DNA of 64,000 bases from Ligustrum vulgare (lineage: Eukaryota; Streptophyta; Magnoliopsida; Lamiales; Oleaceae): contig OY743190.1 in the NCBI GenBank assembly GCA_963555705.1, forward strand, positions 21,583,491 to 21,647,490, read 5' to 3'. The translations under genes were made by a program, and so were the position numbers. Of this stretch, positions 22,300 through 32,997 are shown piece after piece (position 1 is the first letter of the stretch; every line of letters begins with the position of its first letter). A model generated the notes under the pieces. That model did no database searches and was not told the origin of the DNA. It saw only the letters and a list, made by a program, of their open reading frames with translations.

Positions 22300-24240
22300 A
22301 AAAATTTGCAAGATAATTATTGACTCTTTTAATATGAACTATATCAAAATTATAAAATGTCAAATTGGCTTTCCGTCTATGAAGCCTCCTGTGTTGAGGT
22401 TCGGGTGATAATTTGTTTGACTAATCCTACAACTTGAGAATTGTCAGTTTCAACAATAAATTTCTTAGATAATAGGAATAATGATAACTTTTTTATACCT
22501 CTAATAATTTCTAATAATTCTTTTTCATGGGTGGTATAATTTATCTCTGCTTGATTAAAGGTTTCACTTGAATATCTACATATTTTATTTAGATTTTTCT
22601 TTAATATTACTGCCCAATATTTATATGAGGCATTAGTATTAACTATCAGATTATCTTTTTCATCTGGTAATCTTAATTTTGGTAATTTTTTGCATTTTTC
22701 TTTGAGTGATTTATCAATTTCTGTATGTTACTCACTCTATCATTTGGTATTTGTTTTCCTAAGTAAAACTTGAATTTTATCTCTCTTTTTTGAAAGACTT
22801 TCAATAAATCAATCCATATAATTTAAACATCCTAAAAATTTTGTATTTGTTCTTTTGATTCTAATTTATTTAAAAAGTTTTCTACCTTCTTAGATATATG
22901 AGTTTGTAATTTTATTTCTCTTTTATCTATTGATAATACAAGAAAATCAATTTCTTGTCTTTTTATAATAGCTTTCTTTTTTGAAAGAACAATTCCTTTT
23001 TTTTTTTTTTTTTTTGCATTCATTTATGAATTTTATTAAATGATTTCTATGTTCTTCTTTATTGTTAGAACATATCAATATATCATCTATATATACTATC
23101 AAAAATTCGTTAAATTTTCAAAATATATTGTCCATTTTCCTTTGATATAATTGTAGTTCATTTTTTAGATCAAAAGGCATAACCATCCATTCATATTTAC
23201 CTTGAGGTGTATTAAATGTTGTATATTGTGTACAATCTTCTTCCATTTTAACTTGCCAAAATCTTGATTTGCAATCAAACTTTGAATAGTATTGTTTTCT
23301 TTTTACAAGATTTATTAGAACCTATTTATTTGGTAAGAATATCCATCAAATTTGGTATACTTATTTAGTTCTTTATAATTTATTACCATTCTTACTTTTC
23401 CTCTAACTTGTTCACAATACTTCATGATCATAAAGGCTGGACTACTATGTGATCCATTGTTAGGTCTTATAATTTTTTGTTCTAGTAATTCTTTTATTTG
23501 GGTTTTGAATTATTGTGTATCTTGTATGGTATGCATCATTGGTTTGACTCTTATGATAATATTTTTTGTTAATTCTATCTTAACTCTGGGATGATGTGGT
23601 TTCCAAAATAATAATGGATTTTCTTCATATATCTTTTCTAATTGATCAATGATTTTTCCATACTTGTGTTGCATATATGTTTTCAAGACTTTTTTTATAT
23701 TATTCTTTTATTTTTTATTTCAGTTTGTGTAATTGATTTGTTCTCCCATTTATCACCACGCTGGGCTGACTGAATATTGTAAGGTCCAAATTTTCTTGGT
23801 ATTTTTAATAAATGTTCATAAGGCCTTTGAAACATTATCACGTAATTATTTTGTTTATAATATTGAAATTATTGTATAAAGTCATTTCCTAGTAATATAT
23901 CACATTCTAATTTGTTATAACTATATGTCTTATTCACAACTATCTGTTTACTTCCAAGTATTATACTGGCTTTGTCAGCATTATTAATATTAATTATTTG
24001 GGTACTTTCTCTTGTTACTTCTGTAATCTTTATCTTTCCATTAATATTTCATGATTTTATTAAAAAGCTTTTGAATATTGTTATATCACTTCCCGTATCT
24101 ATTAATGCACAAATTGTTATATTTGTTTCTACAATAGTAACCTATATATAAACAGTTATGAAAAACTTATTTGATTATTTATTCAGCTTTTCTACATAAT
24201 ATAATTTAACCATTATGAGTTATGTATAATCCTTCTTGTT
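22300..24240 (-). pseudogene. Second retropepsin-like motif, reverse transcriptase and RNase H (copy 1)
   Basis: On the minus strand CALIDTGSDITIFKSF (DTG around 24091-24105) is followed by ECDILLGNDFIQ. RT motifs follow: KFDCKSRFWQVKMEEDCTQY (the usual Gly after Lys-Ser is Arg), TPQGKYEWMVMPF, YIDDILICSNN with YIDD at 23082-23093, and KFLGCLNY. RNase H reads IVNTNASYKYWAV (22613-22652), YSSETFNQAEINYTTHEKE, and ends FDIVHIKRVNNYLANFLSRN. The first catalytic Asp of RNase H is Asn here. A long A run codes for Lys after INEC. Stops and frameshifts interrupt it throughout. Confidence 0.85.
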
Positions 24241-24245
24241 TTATA

Positions 24246-24587
24246 CTATAATATTCTAATCCATTTTAAAAAACTCATTGCTAATAATATATGTGGGTTT
24301 ACCATATGACATGGTAGTAAGAGATTCAATGAAAAACTCATTGTTTTATCTATATGACATGGTAGTAAGAGATTAATTCCTCCTATCTTTATTGGTAATT
24401 TGACTTCAAGTTCAGTAGTATGTAATTGTCCATAAATATTCACATATCTATACGGATCAGTTCTATGAGATATTAATCTTTTATTCCTGTTTGAGGCTAT
24501 ATGACATTCTCGAGTTCCTGTATCAATTAATATATTTGATCCTTTCACATGTTCTTTTTCATTGAAATATTCACCTTCTATTTTCAT
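24246..24587 (-). pseudogene. First retropepsin-like domain (copy 1)
   Basis: A frame of 113 codons holds SNILIDTGTRECHI, with LIDTG encoded at 24516-24530, and later LEVKLPIKIGG, then a flap-like and LLAMSFLKWI end. The layout (DTG near the N terminus, PI.I about 50 residues later, L...FL at the end) is that of a retropepsin monomer. A short internal duplication of LLLPCH has occurred. A second, separate DTG motif lies downstream before the RT. Confidence 0.65.
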
Positions 24588-24609
24588 ATTTTCACCATTT
24601 CTATAAAGT

Positions 24610-25660
24610 TTTGTATTACTAGTTTCTCCTAATTATTTTCTATTAGGTAAACTTGTTGATCTTCTAACTAATCTTCCATCTTTGAATGTTATTTTATTAT
24701 TAGGGTATTCTTCCTCTCTCAATTATATTATTTCAAGTTTATTTTTTGTTATACTAAGTTCACAGTCTTCTAAGACTAAATATATCAGTTTATTAAGTTC
24801 TATGATTTTACTAATATCTTTTCATTCTTTGTGAATTTCAATATATGGTTTTTTAGAGTCAATATTTCCAAAATTAGAATTGGTAAATGTGTACAATGCT
24901 CTATATTCTATAGTCTTGATTTGATCTCTTGGTTGTATTGTATTATATCATTTCTATATAATTTGAAATGTTTACCTAAGACTTCATTAAAGTTTTTATC
25001 TTTCAATGAATCACAATATTTTGGGTAAGTAAATATTAATTTCTGATATGCAAGGTTTCCTTCTATTGTTCCTAGATGACTATCCTTCAAATTTATTATT
25101 CTTCCATCATGTAGACTCACAGTTAAGGGTGAATTTATCCTTTCTCTAAATAAGGATTTAAACATTATTTATATACCTGCTAAATAAATATATTGAATCT
25201 TTTCACTTTTTTTTTATTGATCTTTGCTAATAATTCTGTAACTGTATTTTTTGTTAAAAGATTTAATTTATGTATTCTTTGAGTTGTTCTAACAAATATT
25301 AATTTTTTTAATTTTATGATATTCTTTTATTGCTACTCTTTCTCTTCTCTATATTCTATCCAAAATTTCCCATTTTCCTGTTTTCAAATCTAAGGATAAT
25401 TTTTGTATCTTTTTAAACTTATTATTGTCAAATGTTACTTTTAATCCATAACCATCTATTCATTCATATTCTTGTACATCTATATTATTATTTTCTATTT
25501 CTTCTATTTCTTTATTCAGACTCAGATTCAGATTCATTGTTTTCTGAATCTATTTCACTTCTATAGACTTCTAGATCATTATATTCTTCGATATCAGATA
25601 TCTCACTTAATTCACTTTCTATTTCTATATATTCTTTTTGTAATATTTTAACTTTCTTCT
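24610..25660 (-). pseudogene. Movement-protein (30K family) remnant (copy 1)
   Basis: Downstream of the zinc knuckle is an acidic Glu/Ser/Asp-rich linker (about 25630-25510), then a conserved 30K core piece open at 25165-24908: SHLGTIEGNLAYQKLIFTYP, then KNFNEVLGKHF. Copy 2 has DALIGIVTGNLMYQKVKFTI at the same place. The frame ends near SLPNRK with TAA at the junction to the protease, where copy 2 also has TAA. Confidence 0.7.
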
Positions 25661-26860
25661 TATTTTCAGGACTTATATGTCATATTTCTTCACAATTCCA
25701 ACATTTGCATTGGCTTCTATCTTTTTTGTAAGGTTTTTTTTTATTTGGATTATATTTTCTTTTATAATATCTTCTTCGAGGTTTTATATATCTTTTTTAA
25801 AAATTTCTAAATTTTTTGAGCTTTTTATTTTTATATTTTCTTTTAGGATTTCTTCTTTCGGGATTTCATTCCCATTGTATAGGTTTTTTCATATCTTCAC
25901 AACATTTTCTAATCAATTTTCTTCGTTTTTTAATAATTGTCATTGTTGACATGTATATACTAATTTTTTAAATAGAAATTTTATCCTTGATCCTAGAGTT
26001 CTAGGTATTCCAGAGTTATCTCAAACAAACTTTTCAAACTCTATTTTAAATTATATTCTCCATGAACCTAGTAACTTATTATAGTACATATCTTTGTATA
26101 CTTCTTGATTTTTATTACAATAAAATTAAACATAATAGTAATTTTTAAATTCACAAGTGTATTCTTTAATTTTACACATATCACATATTGTTAAATTATT
26201 TAATTTGACTCTAGCATTATCTTTTTCTCTTATTGTTTCTCCTTCAATATTAATTATCTAGTTTTCTCCAATAAATTCATCTGCAATGTATTCTACTAAC
26301 CTTTGTATACTTTCTCTATCTGAATTTATTATTTCTATTTGAACATTTCTTCTTATTAATGTTTTTGTATCATTACTTCTTCCTTCCCACCAATTTCTAA
26401 TATTTCATTCAAAGGATACAACTTAGAAATCTAATCTTCTTTCAGTACTTTCCCATGTATCATCATTATTATATAAAAAGATTTATATCATTGAATCTGC
26501 ACAAGTTAATAAAGTTTTTTTAGTATCTATTTTGCAATATAAATCTAATAGGTTTATCACAATTATCATTTGGTTCAAATCTATCTCTGTATTTGTTTTC
26601 TTTAGGTGGTTGTCCATCTCTAACTCTGTCATAGTATTGTCTCTATAGTTTATTATATAGAGGTGCATAACTTTTATCCGGATCTGATAATTTTTGTTTA
26701 GAAGTTCCTACTGGATTATGTGCTCCTCCAGTATTCACTAAAATTTCGTATTTACTTAAATTATCATGGCTTAATTGATCAAAATTTTGTATAAGCAAAT
26801 CTAATTCTTCATGATCTTTATCTTGTTTTTCTTCAGTTTCAACTTTTTTCCTCAACTTTT
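25660..26860 (-). pseudogene. Coat protein with zinc knuckle (copy 1), broken
   Basis: The N-terminal part starts in an open stretch at 26855 (KQDKDHEELDLLIQ). Later pieces include NWWEGRSNDT, LTICDMCKIKEYTCEFKNYY (matching LSICDMCYFKQFACEFREYF of copy 2), and Lys/Arg-rich RNA-binding sequence. The CCHC-type knuckle reads CKCWNCEEI, stop, HISPE around 25705-25664. The stop is TGA at 25680-25682 and falls on the residue before the knuckle His, exactly as in copy 2; the last Cys is Asn here. Numerous other stops and frameshifts are present. Confidence 0.7.
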
Positions 26861-26869
26861 AATTTTCCT

Positions 26870-28475
26870 AATGTTTTTTCTATGGATTTTTGTAACTCTT
26901 GATCTTCTTCTAGTATTTTTTGTAATATATTTTTTTCTAAATTCATCATCCATACTTTCTGCTTCTATTATAATTTTTTCTTGTTCAATGTGTTTCTTTC
27001 TTTTCTATTCTAGACATCTCTTTTTCTATAAGTTTTTTTGTCTATTTTCTTATCCTTATTTTTATTACTTTCCTTAAATTCTCTAATTTCGCGTTTTAAT
27101 ATATTTATGTCATTCCTTGTTTCTATTAATTCATTTTTGACTTCTTAAACATCGCTTATTAATAATTTTATTAATATTTTTAGATCTTCAATATATTCAC
27201 TTATTGACATTTATACTCTTGGTTTAGTAGTTTGTGATTTTTGTACTTTGAATAGTCTGTCGTATATATCATCTATCTTTATTTCTAATTTTTTAATCCT
27301 TTCTTCTATTGATATAATTATTTAATTACTTCTTTTTTTATCTTTTCATTTAATTTTTCTATTTTTTCTATGATCATTCCAATTTTATCTTGATTGATTA
27401 TTTCTCCTGACTTTCTTTGGAATTCTTTCAATATGTCTTCATCTATGTTTTTGACATCTCTTATCATGTATTTTAATACTTTAAATTGTATGTTAATTTA
27501 TTTTGGATGTCTTGTAATCTTTCTTTAACGTTTTTATCTTTGATATTTAACTGTTGTAATTCTTCAATAGCTATTTTGTCTTGTAAATTTATGTTTTTAT
27601 ATGTTTGTCATAAAAAAATCATTTATCTAATTTAATTGCATGTTAAGAAATTCATCAGATTCTCCCATGAGCTTAAGGTTGAAACATAGTTGTATCAACT
27701 CCTCTTATTTGATAATATCCTACTCAAAGGTTAAAATTTTCTATTATTTGTTTTTCAAATTTCATTTCAGGAAATTCTGTCATTAATTTCTTCCTTTGAT
27801 ATGTTTGATTTCTAGAATGAGCTCTATTTCATATTTTATTTCTTTATGTATCATTTTATTGTATTCCTAGAATTCTACAGATGATATTAACATTAGTTTC
27901 TTTTCTTGTGCTCTATAATAGTTTGAATAATATTCCATTTGTCTTATTCTATCATATTTCTCTTTATTAGTTGTTTCCTTGTCTTCTAAAATCATTTTTA
28001 TTCTAGATAATTATTTTAAAATTCTATTATAATACTCTCTCTTTTTCTCTAATGATTTTAATCTTAGGATTTCTTTACTTTTTATATTTCTTTTTCTCTT
28101 ATTTGATCCATTAAATTTCTTCTTTGTTCAAGTATTAAGTCTAATTTTTTATTTGCTTCTATTTCCAAGTGTTTGACTAATTGAGAATCAGCTCTATGAT
28201 AATCCATATTTATAGTCTTTATATAGTTCTTCCAAAATATCTTTATGTATTAAATCTAATATTTCTGTTATTATAAAATCTTCTTTTATTATACTGAAAT
28301 TTATTAGATAAAAAATATTTCCTTATTTCTTTATCTTGGTCTTCTAAAGCTCTTAATATTTTTATTTTATAATTATCAGGTAGTACTAATGTATGTGTAA
28401 TTATAAATCTTGATGTATGTAGTTTATATTTATTTTTGTATTTTGGTATGTAATATATGTCATTTAGATCTGTCA
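26870..28475 (-). pseudogene. 5' ORFs with coiled coils (copy 1)
   Basis: Two short frames follow the primer site: MTDLNDIYYIPKYKNKYKLH (28475-28243, 77 codons) and one starting MDYHRADSQLVKHLEIEANK near 28208, both without known domains. Further down is a long, broken Lys/Glu/Ile-rich region with strong heptad character (IEERIKKLEIKIDDIYDRL near 27315-27255). It corresponds in place to the coiled-coil ORF1 of copy 2 (29451-30354) and could be a virion-associated or transmission-type protein by analogy. Confidence 0.5.
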
Positions 28476-28479
28476 TATG

Positions 28480-28491
28480 ACTCTGATACCA
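28480..28491 (-). other. tRNA-Met primer-binding site of pararetrovirus copy 1
   Basis: The minus strand reads TGGTATCAGAGT followed by CATATGAC. Caulimovirid genomes have TGGTATCAGAGC complementary to initiator tRNA-Met; the last base differs by one transition. Confidence 0.75.
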
Positions 28492-28500
28492 AGTGAGTGG

Positions 28501-29098
28501 TGATACTATGAGCGAACAAAAATCAATTAAAATCAAAAACATAAAACTTAAGGACCGTTATGTAATTTTTCTAAGTATTAATGACTAGTTGAAATATTAT
28601 ATGTAAGGATATTCTTGGTAGTTTCTAAAGTCTAAGGCTATTTCCATGAATTGATAAAATTGTATGGATATTTTGAACGTATACCACGGAAGAACACCAA
28701 CCAGCTCTGTTCAACTCATCAACTGGAAGTGAAATTTAGACACAAGAAAATTAATGCATAAAATTCCAGTAAAGACCACATAACATGATTTTAAATATGA
28801 TTGAAAAAGGGTATTAGTATAGCAACATGACTGAAACTCCAAAAAACTATAAAAATAGCTGTCGAGGCTACATACATACCTATCAAAATTGGCATATAGT
28901 ATAGGATAAAACTATACTTACTAACAAAATCATACTAACAACTTACTAACATAAATTAATACCTATTTTACCCTTTTAGCTAAAAATATAATTAATATCT
29001 TATTTCACATATTATCTTATTAAATTTAACACATAATAAATTCTAAAAAATTAATTACTTTAAAAAATTTTATTACTTATAATTAAAAAATATTATGC
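28501..29098. other. Spacer between the two head-to-head pararetroviruses
   Basis: About 600 bp of A/T-rich DNA with no open frame. I could not recognise host gene sequence, an LTR or a direct repeat marking an insertion site. It may be host DNA or leader sequence of either virus. Confidence 0.4.
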
Positions 29099-29365
29099 AT
29101 GTTTATGATCCCCATATACTTCACGAAAAAAAGAAAAAATTTAATTAGAAGTTTACATAGAGAATATTTAGAATTGGAAAGAATAGGAAGAGACCTAAAT
29201 ACTGATCCTATTGCTATAGAAAAATATAGAGAAATTAAAATACTAGTTTTACAACATAATGAATATTTAAAATTAAGAGAAGAAAACTTAATTAGACAAG
29301 AAGATATAAGATATATGGATGAATTTGAAGAAAGGTTCTTAAGGAGAATTAGACAAAGAATATAA
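29099..29365 (+). CDS. Short basic coiled-coil ORF before the primer site (copy 2)
   Basis: 88 codons, MFMIPIYFTKKRKNLIRSL to FLRRIRQRI, almost wholly Arg/Glu/Leu/Ile with heptad spacing; no known domain. It ends about 40 bp before the primer-binding site, so on the circular viral genome it would be the last ORF before genome position 1. A piece in copy 1 (near 28.05-27.95 kb) has similar character, but I cannot claim homology. It may be a viral accessory protein. Confidence 0.45.
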   Translation: MFMIPIYFTKKRKNLIRSLHREYLELERIGRDLNTDPIAIEKYREIKILVLQHNEYLKLREENLIRQEDIRYMDEFEERFLRRIRQRI

Positions 29366-29406
29366 TTCCGCAAAATAAAATTTCACTTTAACGATCCAAT
29401 TCACAG

Positions 29407-29418
29407 TGGTATCAGAGC
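29407..29418 (+). other. tRNA-Met primer-binding site of pararetrovirus copy 2
   Basis: TGGTATCAGAGC, a perfect complement of the initiator tRNA-Met 3' end, located just before ORF1; it marks the start of the viral minus strand and position 1 of the genome by convention. Confidence 0.85.
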
Positions 29419-29450
29419 TAGTAGTTATACTTAAAAATATATTTAGAAAA

Positions 29451-30354
29451 ATGTCTAAAAAATTACCAATAATCGAACCTAGAGTATATAATTATAAATC
29501 TAAAGATTTACCAAATAATAGTCATTGGCCATTAATAACTGAAACATATGAAAAATTTATACCATTTATACTATTAGGAGAAGGAGGATTTGGAGAACAT
29601 AAACAATTAAACTGGACAAATTTATTTTTACTAAATAAATTAGGAATAAGTTTAGATAAAACTACAGAACAAAATTTAGAACAAGCAAAAAAACTCAGAA
29701 CAAGTTCAAGAAATTATCAATAATTTACCATTAGAAATAAGACAAATGATAGAAATAACTAATGATTATAAGGATATAAACAAAAATATACCTACACAAA
29801 TATTAGAAGTAAAGCAATATGTAAATAACCTATCAAAACAATTAATAACCTTAGAAAACCAAATTAAGCAAATAATTGAAAAAATAAATAAAATAGGAAA
29901 TATAGTAGGAGTATATGAAAACTCAATAGAAATTATAGAACAAAAAACTATTATAAAACAAATAAATATGATAAGAACAATTAAAGAAGAAGAAATAGGG
30001 AAAAATGATTTACATAAAAGAATAGATAATATACAACAAAATATTGGAATTATAAACCAAAATATAATAAAAATATATGATGAAATGGAAAAAAGAAAAC
30101 CTAAAAGAATAATAACTGACAAAGAATTTAAAGCCATCAATAGATTAGGAATAAATATGATTACTGAACAAATAGAAAAATTTATGGAAAATCCTAAACA
30201 AGAAGGTGAAGAAGATTACATAACAGAAGAAGATTATATAGAAAAATTTCAAAATCTTAAAATAGAAGAAATTAATATGAATGAACAACAAAGAGCTTTA
30301 ATACCAGTAGGACAAAATCCACCAGAATATATACAACAACCAGGAACTAACTAA
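29451..30354 (+). pseudogene. Viral ORF1, coiled-coil protein (copy 2)
   Basis: It starts with MSKKLPIIEPRVYNYKSKDL 32 bp after the primer site. After about 80 codons an A7 run near 29688-29694 shifts the frame; the second part is open from 29746 to TAA at 30352-30354 with a long Ile/Lys/Glu/Asn heptad region and an acidic end. Total length about 300 codons. The stop is followed in the same frame by 18 codons and the coat ORF, so ORF1 and coat may once have been one frame or adjacent ORFs. The role is unknown; coiled-coil proteins in this position in Caulimoviridae include virion-associated and transmission factors. Confidence 0.6.
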
Positions 30355-30408
30355 GTTAAAAAAGAAAATACAAGTAATACTAATCCAAAAAATACACCAG
30401 AAATTTAT

Positions 30409-31413
30409 ATGAATCAAAGACAAAACACAAATTTCAAAACAAATAATTTTATACCACAACAAAAATATTACACCAAGTCAAATAAAAATTACCCTATAGA
30501 ATATACACCATGGAGAAGTATGGAAACACAAATTAGTTCAGAAGGAAGATGGATAGATTTAGGATGTGTGCAAGATGTAAATCATGAATTAGAATTATGG
30601 ATGAAATTTATGGCTATGATGGCCTATACCAAAGAATTAACAGGAAAGCAATTACAATTAATGTTAGAAAATACATTTATAGGAACCACTGCAAGATGGT
30701 GGGGAAATTTAACAGAAACTTTTATAGGACAAGTTAGAGGAAATGACCAAGATGAAATAGGAATTATTTTAAGCAGATATGAAGATGCATTAAAAAGAGA
30801 ATATACATTAGTAATAAACAGAGATACCAAAATTAGCTCAAGACTAAGACATAGATATTTATTAGAAAATCTATCAATATGTGATATGTGTTACTTTAAA
30901 CAATTTGCATGTGAATTTAGAGAATATTTTGAAAAAGCAGAATATAATCAAGAAACATATGGTATGGAAATTATGAACCAAATATTCTTTAAATTACCAA
31001 ACCCATGGAATTTAGAATTATTTAAGGACTGGGAAAAATTAGAAATACCATTAAGTAATAATAGTTTAGGAGCAAGAATACAATTTATAGAAATGAGACA
31101 ACAAGAAAAATGTATGGAAGCAAATAATATGATAAAATTCCATAAAGCAAGTAAAAAATCATTATGCTGTGATAAATTACAATATAAATCAACACAATGG
31201 GGATGTCATCTAGAAAGAAAATATAAGAAAAAGAAATATTATAGAAAAGATAAATTTAGAAATAAATTTAATAAATATAAAAAACCATATAATAAAACAT
31301 TTAAAAGGTATAGAGTACCATACAAGAGATATTTAAGGCAAAAACAAAACAAAACTAAAACATACCCTAAAAATCCTAGAAAATGTAAATGCTATTCATG
31401 TGGAGAAATATGA
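30409..31413 (+). CDS. Pararetrovirus coat protein (copy 2), ending in a zinc knuckle at UGA
   Basis: 334 codons. The central part holds ARWWGNLTETFIGQVRG and LSICDMCYFKQFACEFREYF, followed by FKLPNPWNLELF; this is the caulimovirid capsid region. A Lys/Arg-rich stretch (about residues 255-325) precedes the knuckle CKCYSCGEI. The frame then meets TGA (31411-31413) and continues HISPECPKK, which completes the CCHC knuckle. The stop takes the place of the residue normally just before the His (usually Gly). The following frame is continuous with the movement protein. Either a nonsense mutation or a readthrough site fits; copy 1 has the same stop. Confidence 0.8.
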   Translation: MNQRQNTNFKTNNFIPQQKYYTKSNKNYPIEYTPWRSMETQISSEGRWIDLGCVQDVNHELELWMKFMAMMAYTKELTGKQLQLMLENTFIGTTARWWGNLTETFIGQVRGNDQDEIGIILSRYEDALKREYTLVINRDTKISSRLRHRYLLENLSICDMCYFKQFACEFREYFEKAEYNQETYGMEIMNQIFFKLPNPWNLELFKDWEKLEIPLSNNSLGARIQFIEMRQQEKCMEANNMIKFHKASKKSLCCDKLQYKSTQWGCHLERKYKKKKYYRKDKFRNKFNKYKKPYNKTFKRYRVPYKRYLRQKQNKTKTYPKNPRKCKCYSCGEI

Positions 31414-32553
31414 CATATATCTCCAGAATGTCCTAAGAAAGATAAAAAGAAAAATATGATGTATATCTCAATAATAGAAAAAGAAAATTATAACTTATTA
31501 CCTATTGAACAAGAAGAAGAATGGAAAGAAATTCCTGAAGATGAAGAAATTTATGAATTAGAAGAACATGAAGTAATAAATACAATAATGGAATTAGAAT
31601 CTTCAGAAGAAAGTGAATCTAATGAATCTAGTGAAGAAGAATATTTATATATAAATATGATTAGACAAATTAGTGAAGAATGTACATCTAAAGAATATGA
31701 ATATCAATTAGAAGAAAATGAAGAACAACTAAATGAAAGATTAATATTTAATCCTAAAATGTATGAAAAGATCTTAAAATCAAAATTAGATGTAGAACCA
31801 AAAGAAATATTTAATTTACCATTTTGGCAGAAAAACAAAGAAATAGCATATGTAGCAAGAAACCATAGTCACCCTATAGACATAAGAGATACTACAGGAA
31901 ATACATTAATACCTATAATAAATGAAGAAATTATAAGACAAGAAATAAACCTATTGAATCCTGAACTAAATGGAAAAATAAAGAACATATATTTAGGAGC
32001 CGTACAAATTATAGCAAAAGCCTATTTTAGAGAAGATACACCTATAGAATTCTATATTATGGATGATAGAATTGTAAGTTCAGTACAAGATGCTCTAATA
32101 GGAATTGTAACAGGAAACTTAATGTACCAAAAAGTAAAATTTACAATAAGATCAAATTTCAGCATAAGTATGGGAGAACAAAATAAAAATAAAGCCTTAA
32201 CATTATATTACAGGTTAAGAGGGATAGATATGGAACCAGGAAGTAAAACTATAAGTTTAACTATTAGAACAATATATGCTTTTACTAGTAAACATGAAGT
32301 AGAAATTAAGAATGCTACAAGAACACATATAATAGAACCCATATTTCAGAATTTATTGGAATACAAACCAGCTAAAGAAAATCCAAGAATGACAATACCA
32401 GAAGATATAGAAATAGATTTCAATCAAGCTAGAAGATTAGTAAATATGGATAAACCACAAATAGAATTTGGAAGAAGATCAATTAGCCTAAGAAGAAATA
32501 CTAGTACAAGATCATTACCTGAAATAGAAAATAGAAATGATTCAGAAAAATAA
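31414..32553 (+). CDS. Movement protein (30K family) with acidic N-terminal linker (copy 2)
   Basis: It is open in the coat frame immediately after the UGA; the first ATG is at 31456, giving 365 codons. Residues 10-90 (from the ATG) are a Glu/Ser-rich acidic linker. The 30K core follows: LGAVQIIAKAYFREDTPIEF, IMDDRI, DALIGIVTGNLMYQKVKFTI, then SKHEVEIKN. The C-terminal 60 residues are Arg/Ser-rich. 30K proteins bind nucleic acid and enlarge plasmodesmata for cell-to-cell transport. Coat upstream of movement protein in one frame is the order known from cavemo- and solendoviruses. It ends at TAA; the next ATG is three bases later. Confidence 0.8.
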   Translation, partial: HISPECPKKDKKKNMMYISIIEKENYNLLPIEQEEEWKEIPEDEEIYELEEHEVINTIMELESSEESESNESSEEEYLYINMIRQISEECTSKEYEYQLEENEEQLNERLIFNPKMYEKILKSKLDVEPKEIFNLPFWQKNKEIAYVARNHSHPIDIRDTTGNTLIPIINEEIIRQEINLLNPELNGKIKNIYLGAVQIIAKAYFREDTPIEFYIMDDRIVSSVQDALIGIVTGNLMYQKVKFTIRSNFSISMGEQNKNKALTLYYRLRGIDMEPGSKTISLTIRTIYAFTSKHEVEIKNATRTHIIEPIFQNLLEYKPAKENPRMTIPEDIEIDFNQARRLVNMDKPQIEFGRRSISLRRNTSTRSLPEIENRNDSEK

Positions 32554-32556
32554 ATA

Positions 32557-32997
32557 ATGACAAAAATACATAGAAAAATACCAAGAATGAATCTATCTAA
32601 AAGAAATGAGACAAAACAATTTGAAGTTATGATAGAAATTAGAATAAATGGAGAATGGAAAGAGCAGAAAGTATTAATAGATACTGGAGCAACTGTATCT
32701 CATATAAAAGAAAACATAATAGGAGACTTAGAACTTAAAGTAACGAATAATTCAATTCAAATACAAGATTACTTTGGAAATATTCATCACATGGATACTT
32801 ATGTAGAATTACCAATAAGAATAAATAAAAGAAATGAAATAATCATAAACATGTATGTAGAACATACAGGAAAGGTAAATACGGAATTACTATTAGGAAC
32901 AGATTTCTTAGAGCAAGTAAAACCATATTACATAAAAGATGATAGAATGCTATTAACAATACAAAATGAAAATCTAGTCATACCAAGGTTATTATGA
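32557..32997 (+). CDS. First retropepsin-like protease domain (copy 2)
   Basis: 146 codons. The active-site motif is VLIDTGATVSHI (LIDTG at 32674-32688); YVELPIRIN follows about 50 residues later, and LLLGTDFLEQVKPYYI is the C-terminal ALG/LLGxDFL-type motif. All fit a retropepsin monomer of about 110 residues. The stop TGA overlaps the next start in the arrangement ATGA (32994-32997), as in caulimoviruses that translate by termination-reinitiation. A second, separate retropepsin-like unit follows. Confidence 0.75.
   Translation: MTKIHRKIPRMNLSKRNETKQFEVMIEIRINGEWKEQKVLIDTGATVSHIKENIIGDLELKVTNNSIQIQDYFGNIHHMDTYVELPIRINKRNEIIINMYVEHTGKVNTELLLGTDFLEQVKPYYIKDDRMLLTIQNENLVIPRLL

Larger units (their letters stand above)
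19560..28500 (-). mobile_element. Endogenous pararetrovirus copy 1 (Caulimoviridae, cavemo-/solendovirus-like), minus strand, decayed
   Basis: Read right to left this is about 8.9 kb with the order of a caulimovirid genome: tRNA-Met primer site (28480-28491), short ORFs with coiled coils, coat protein and zinc knuckle, 30K movement protein, two DTG motifs, reverse transcriptase, RNase H, transactivator-like ORF, TATA box, poly(A) signal, and further short ORFs. The length fits one genome unit. No integrase and no LTRs are present, so integration was probably by host repair. Many stops and frameshifts show that it is defective. The proteins clearly differ from those of copy 2, so the two are not a duplication of one insertion. 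Genus placement is my inference from gene order. Confidence 0.85.

Noticed and set aside
25677..25949. Phe-rich plus-strand frame resembling a membrane protein
   Set aside because: It is antisense to the coat-protein basic region and zinc knuckle of pararetrovirus copy 1.
29766..30140. 124-codon hydrophobic minus-strand frame rich in Ile/Phe/Leu, looking like a membrane protein
   Set aside because: It is the mirror of Lys/Glu/Asn-rich viral ORF1; A-rich coding DNA always yields such hydrophobic antisense frames.
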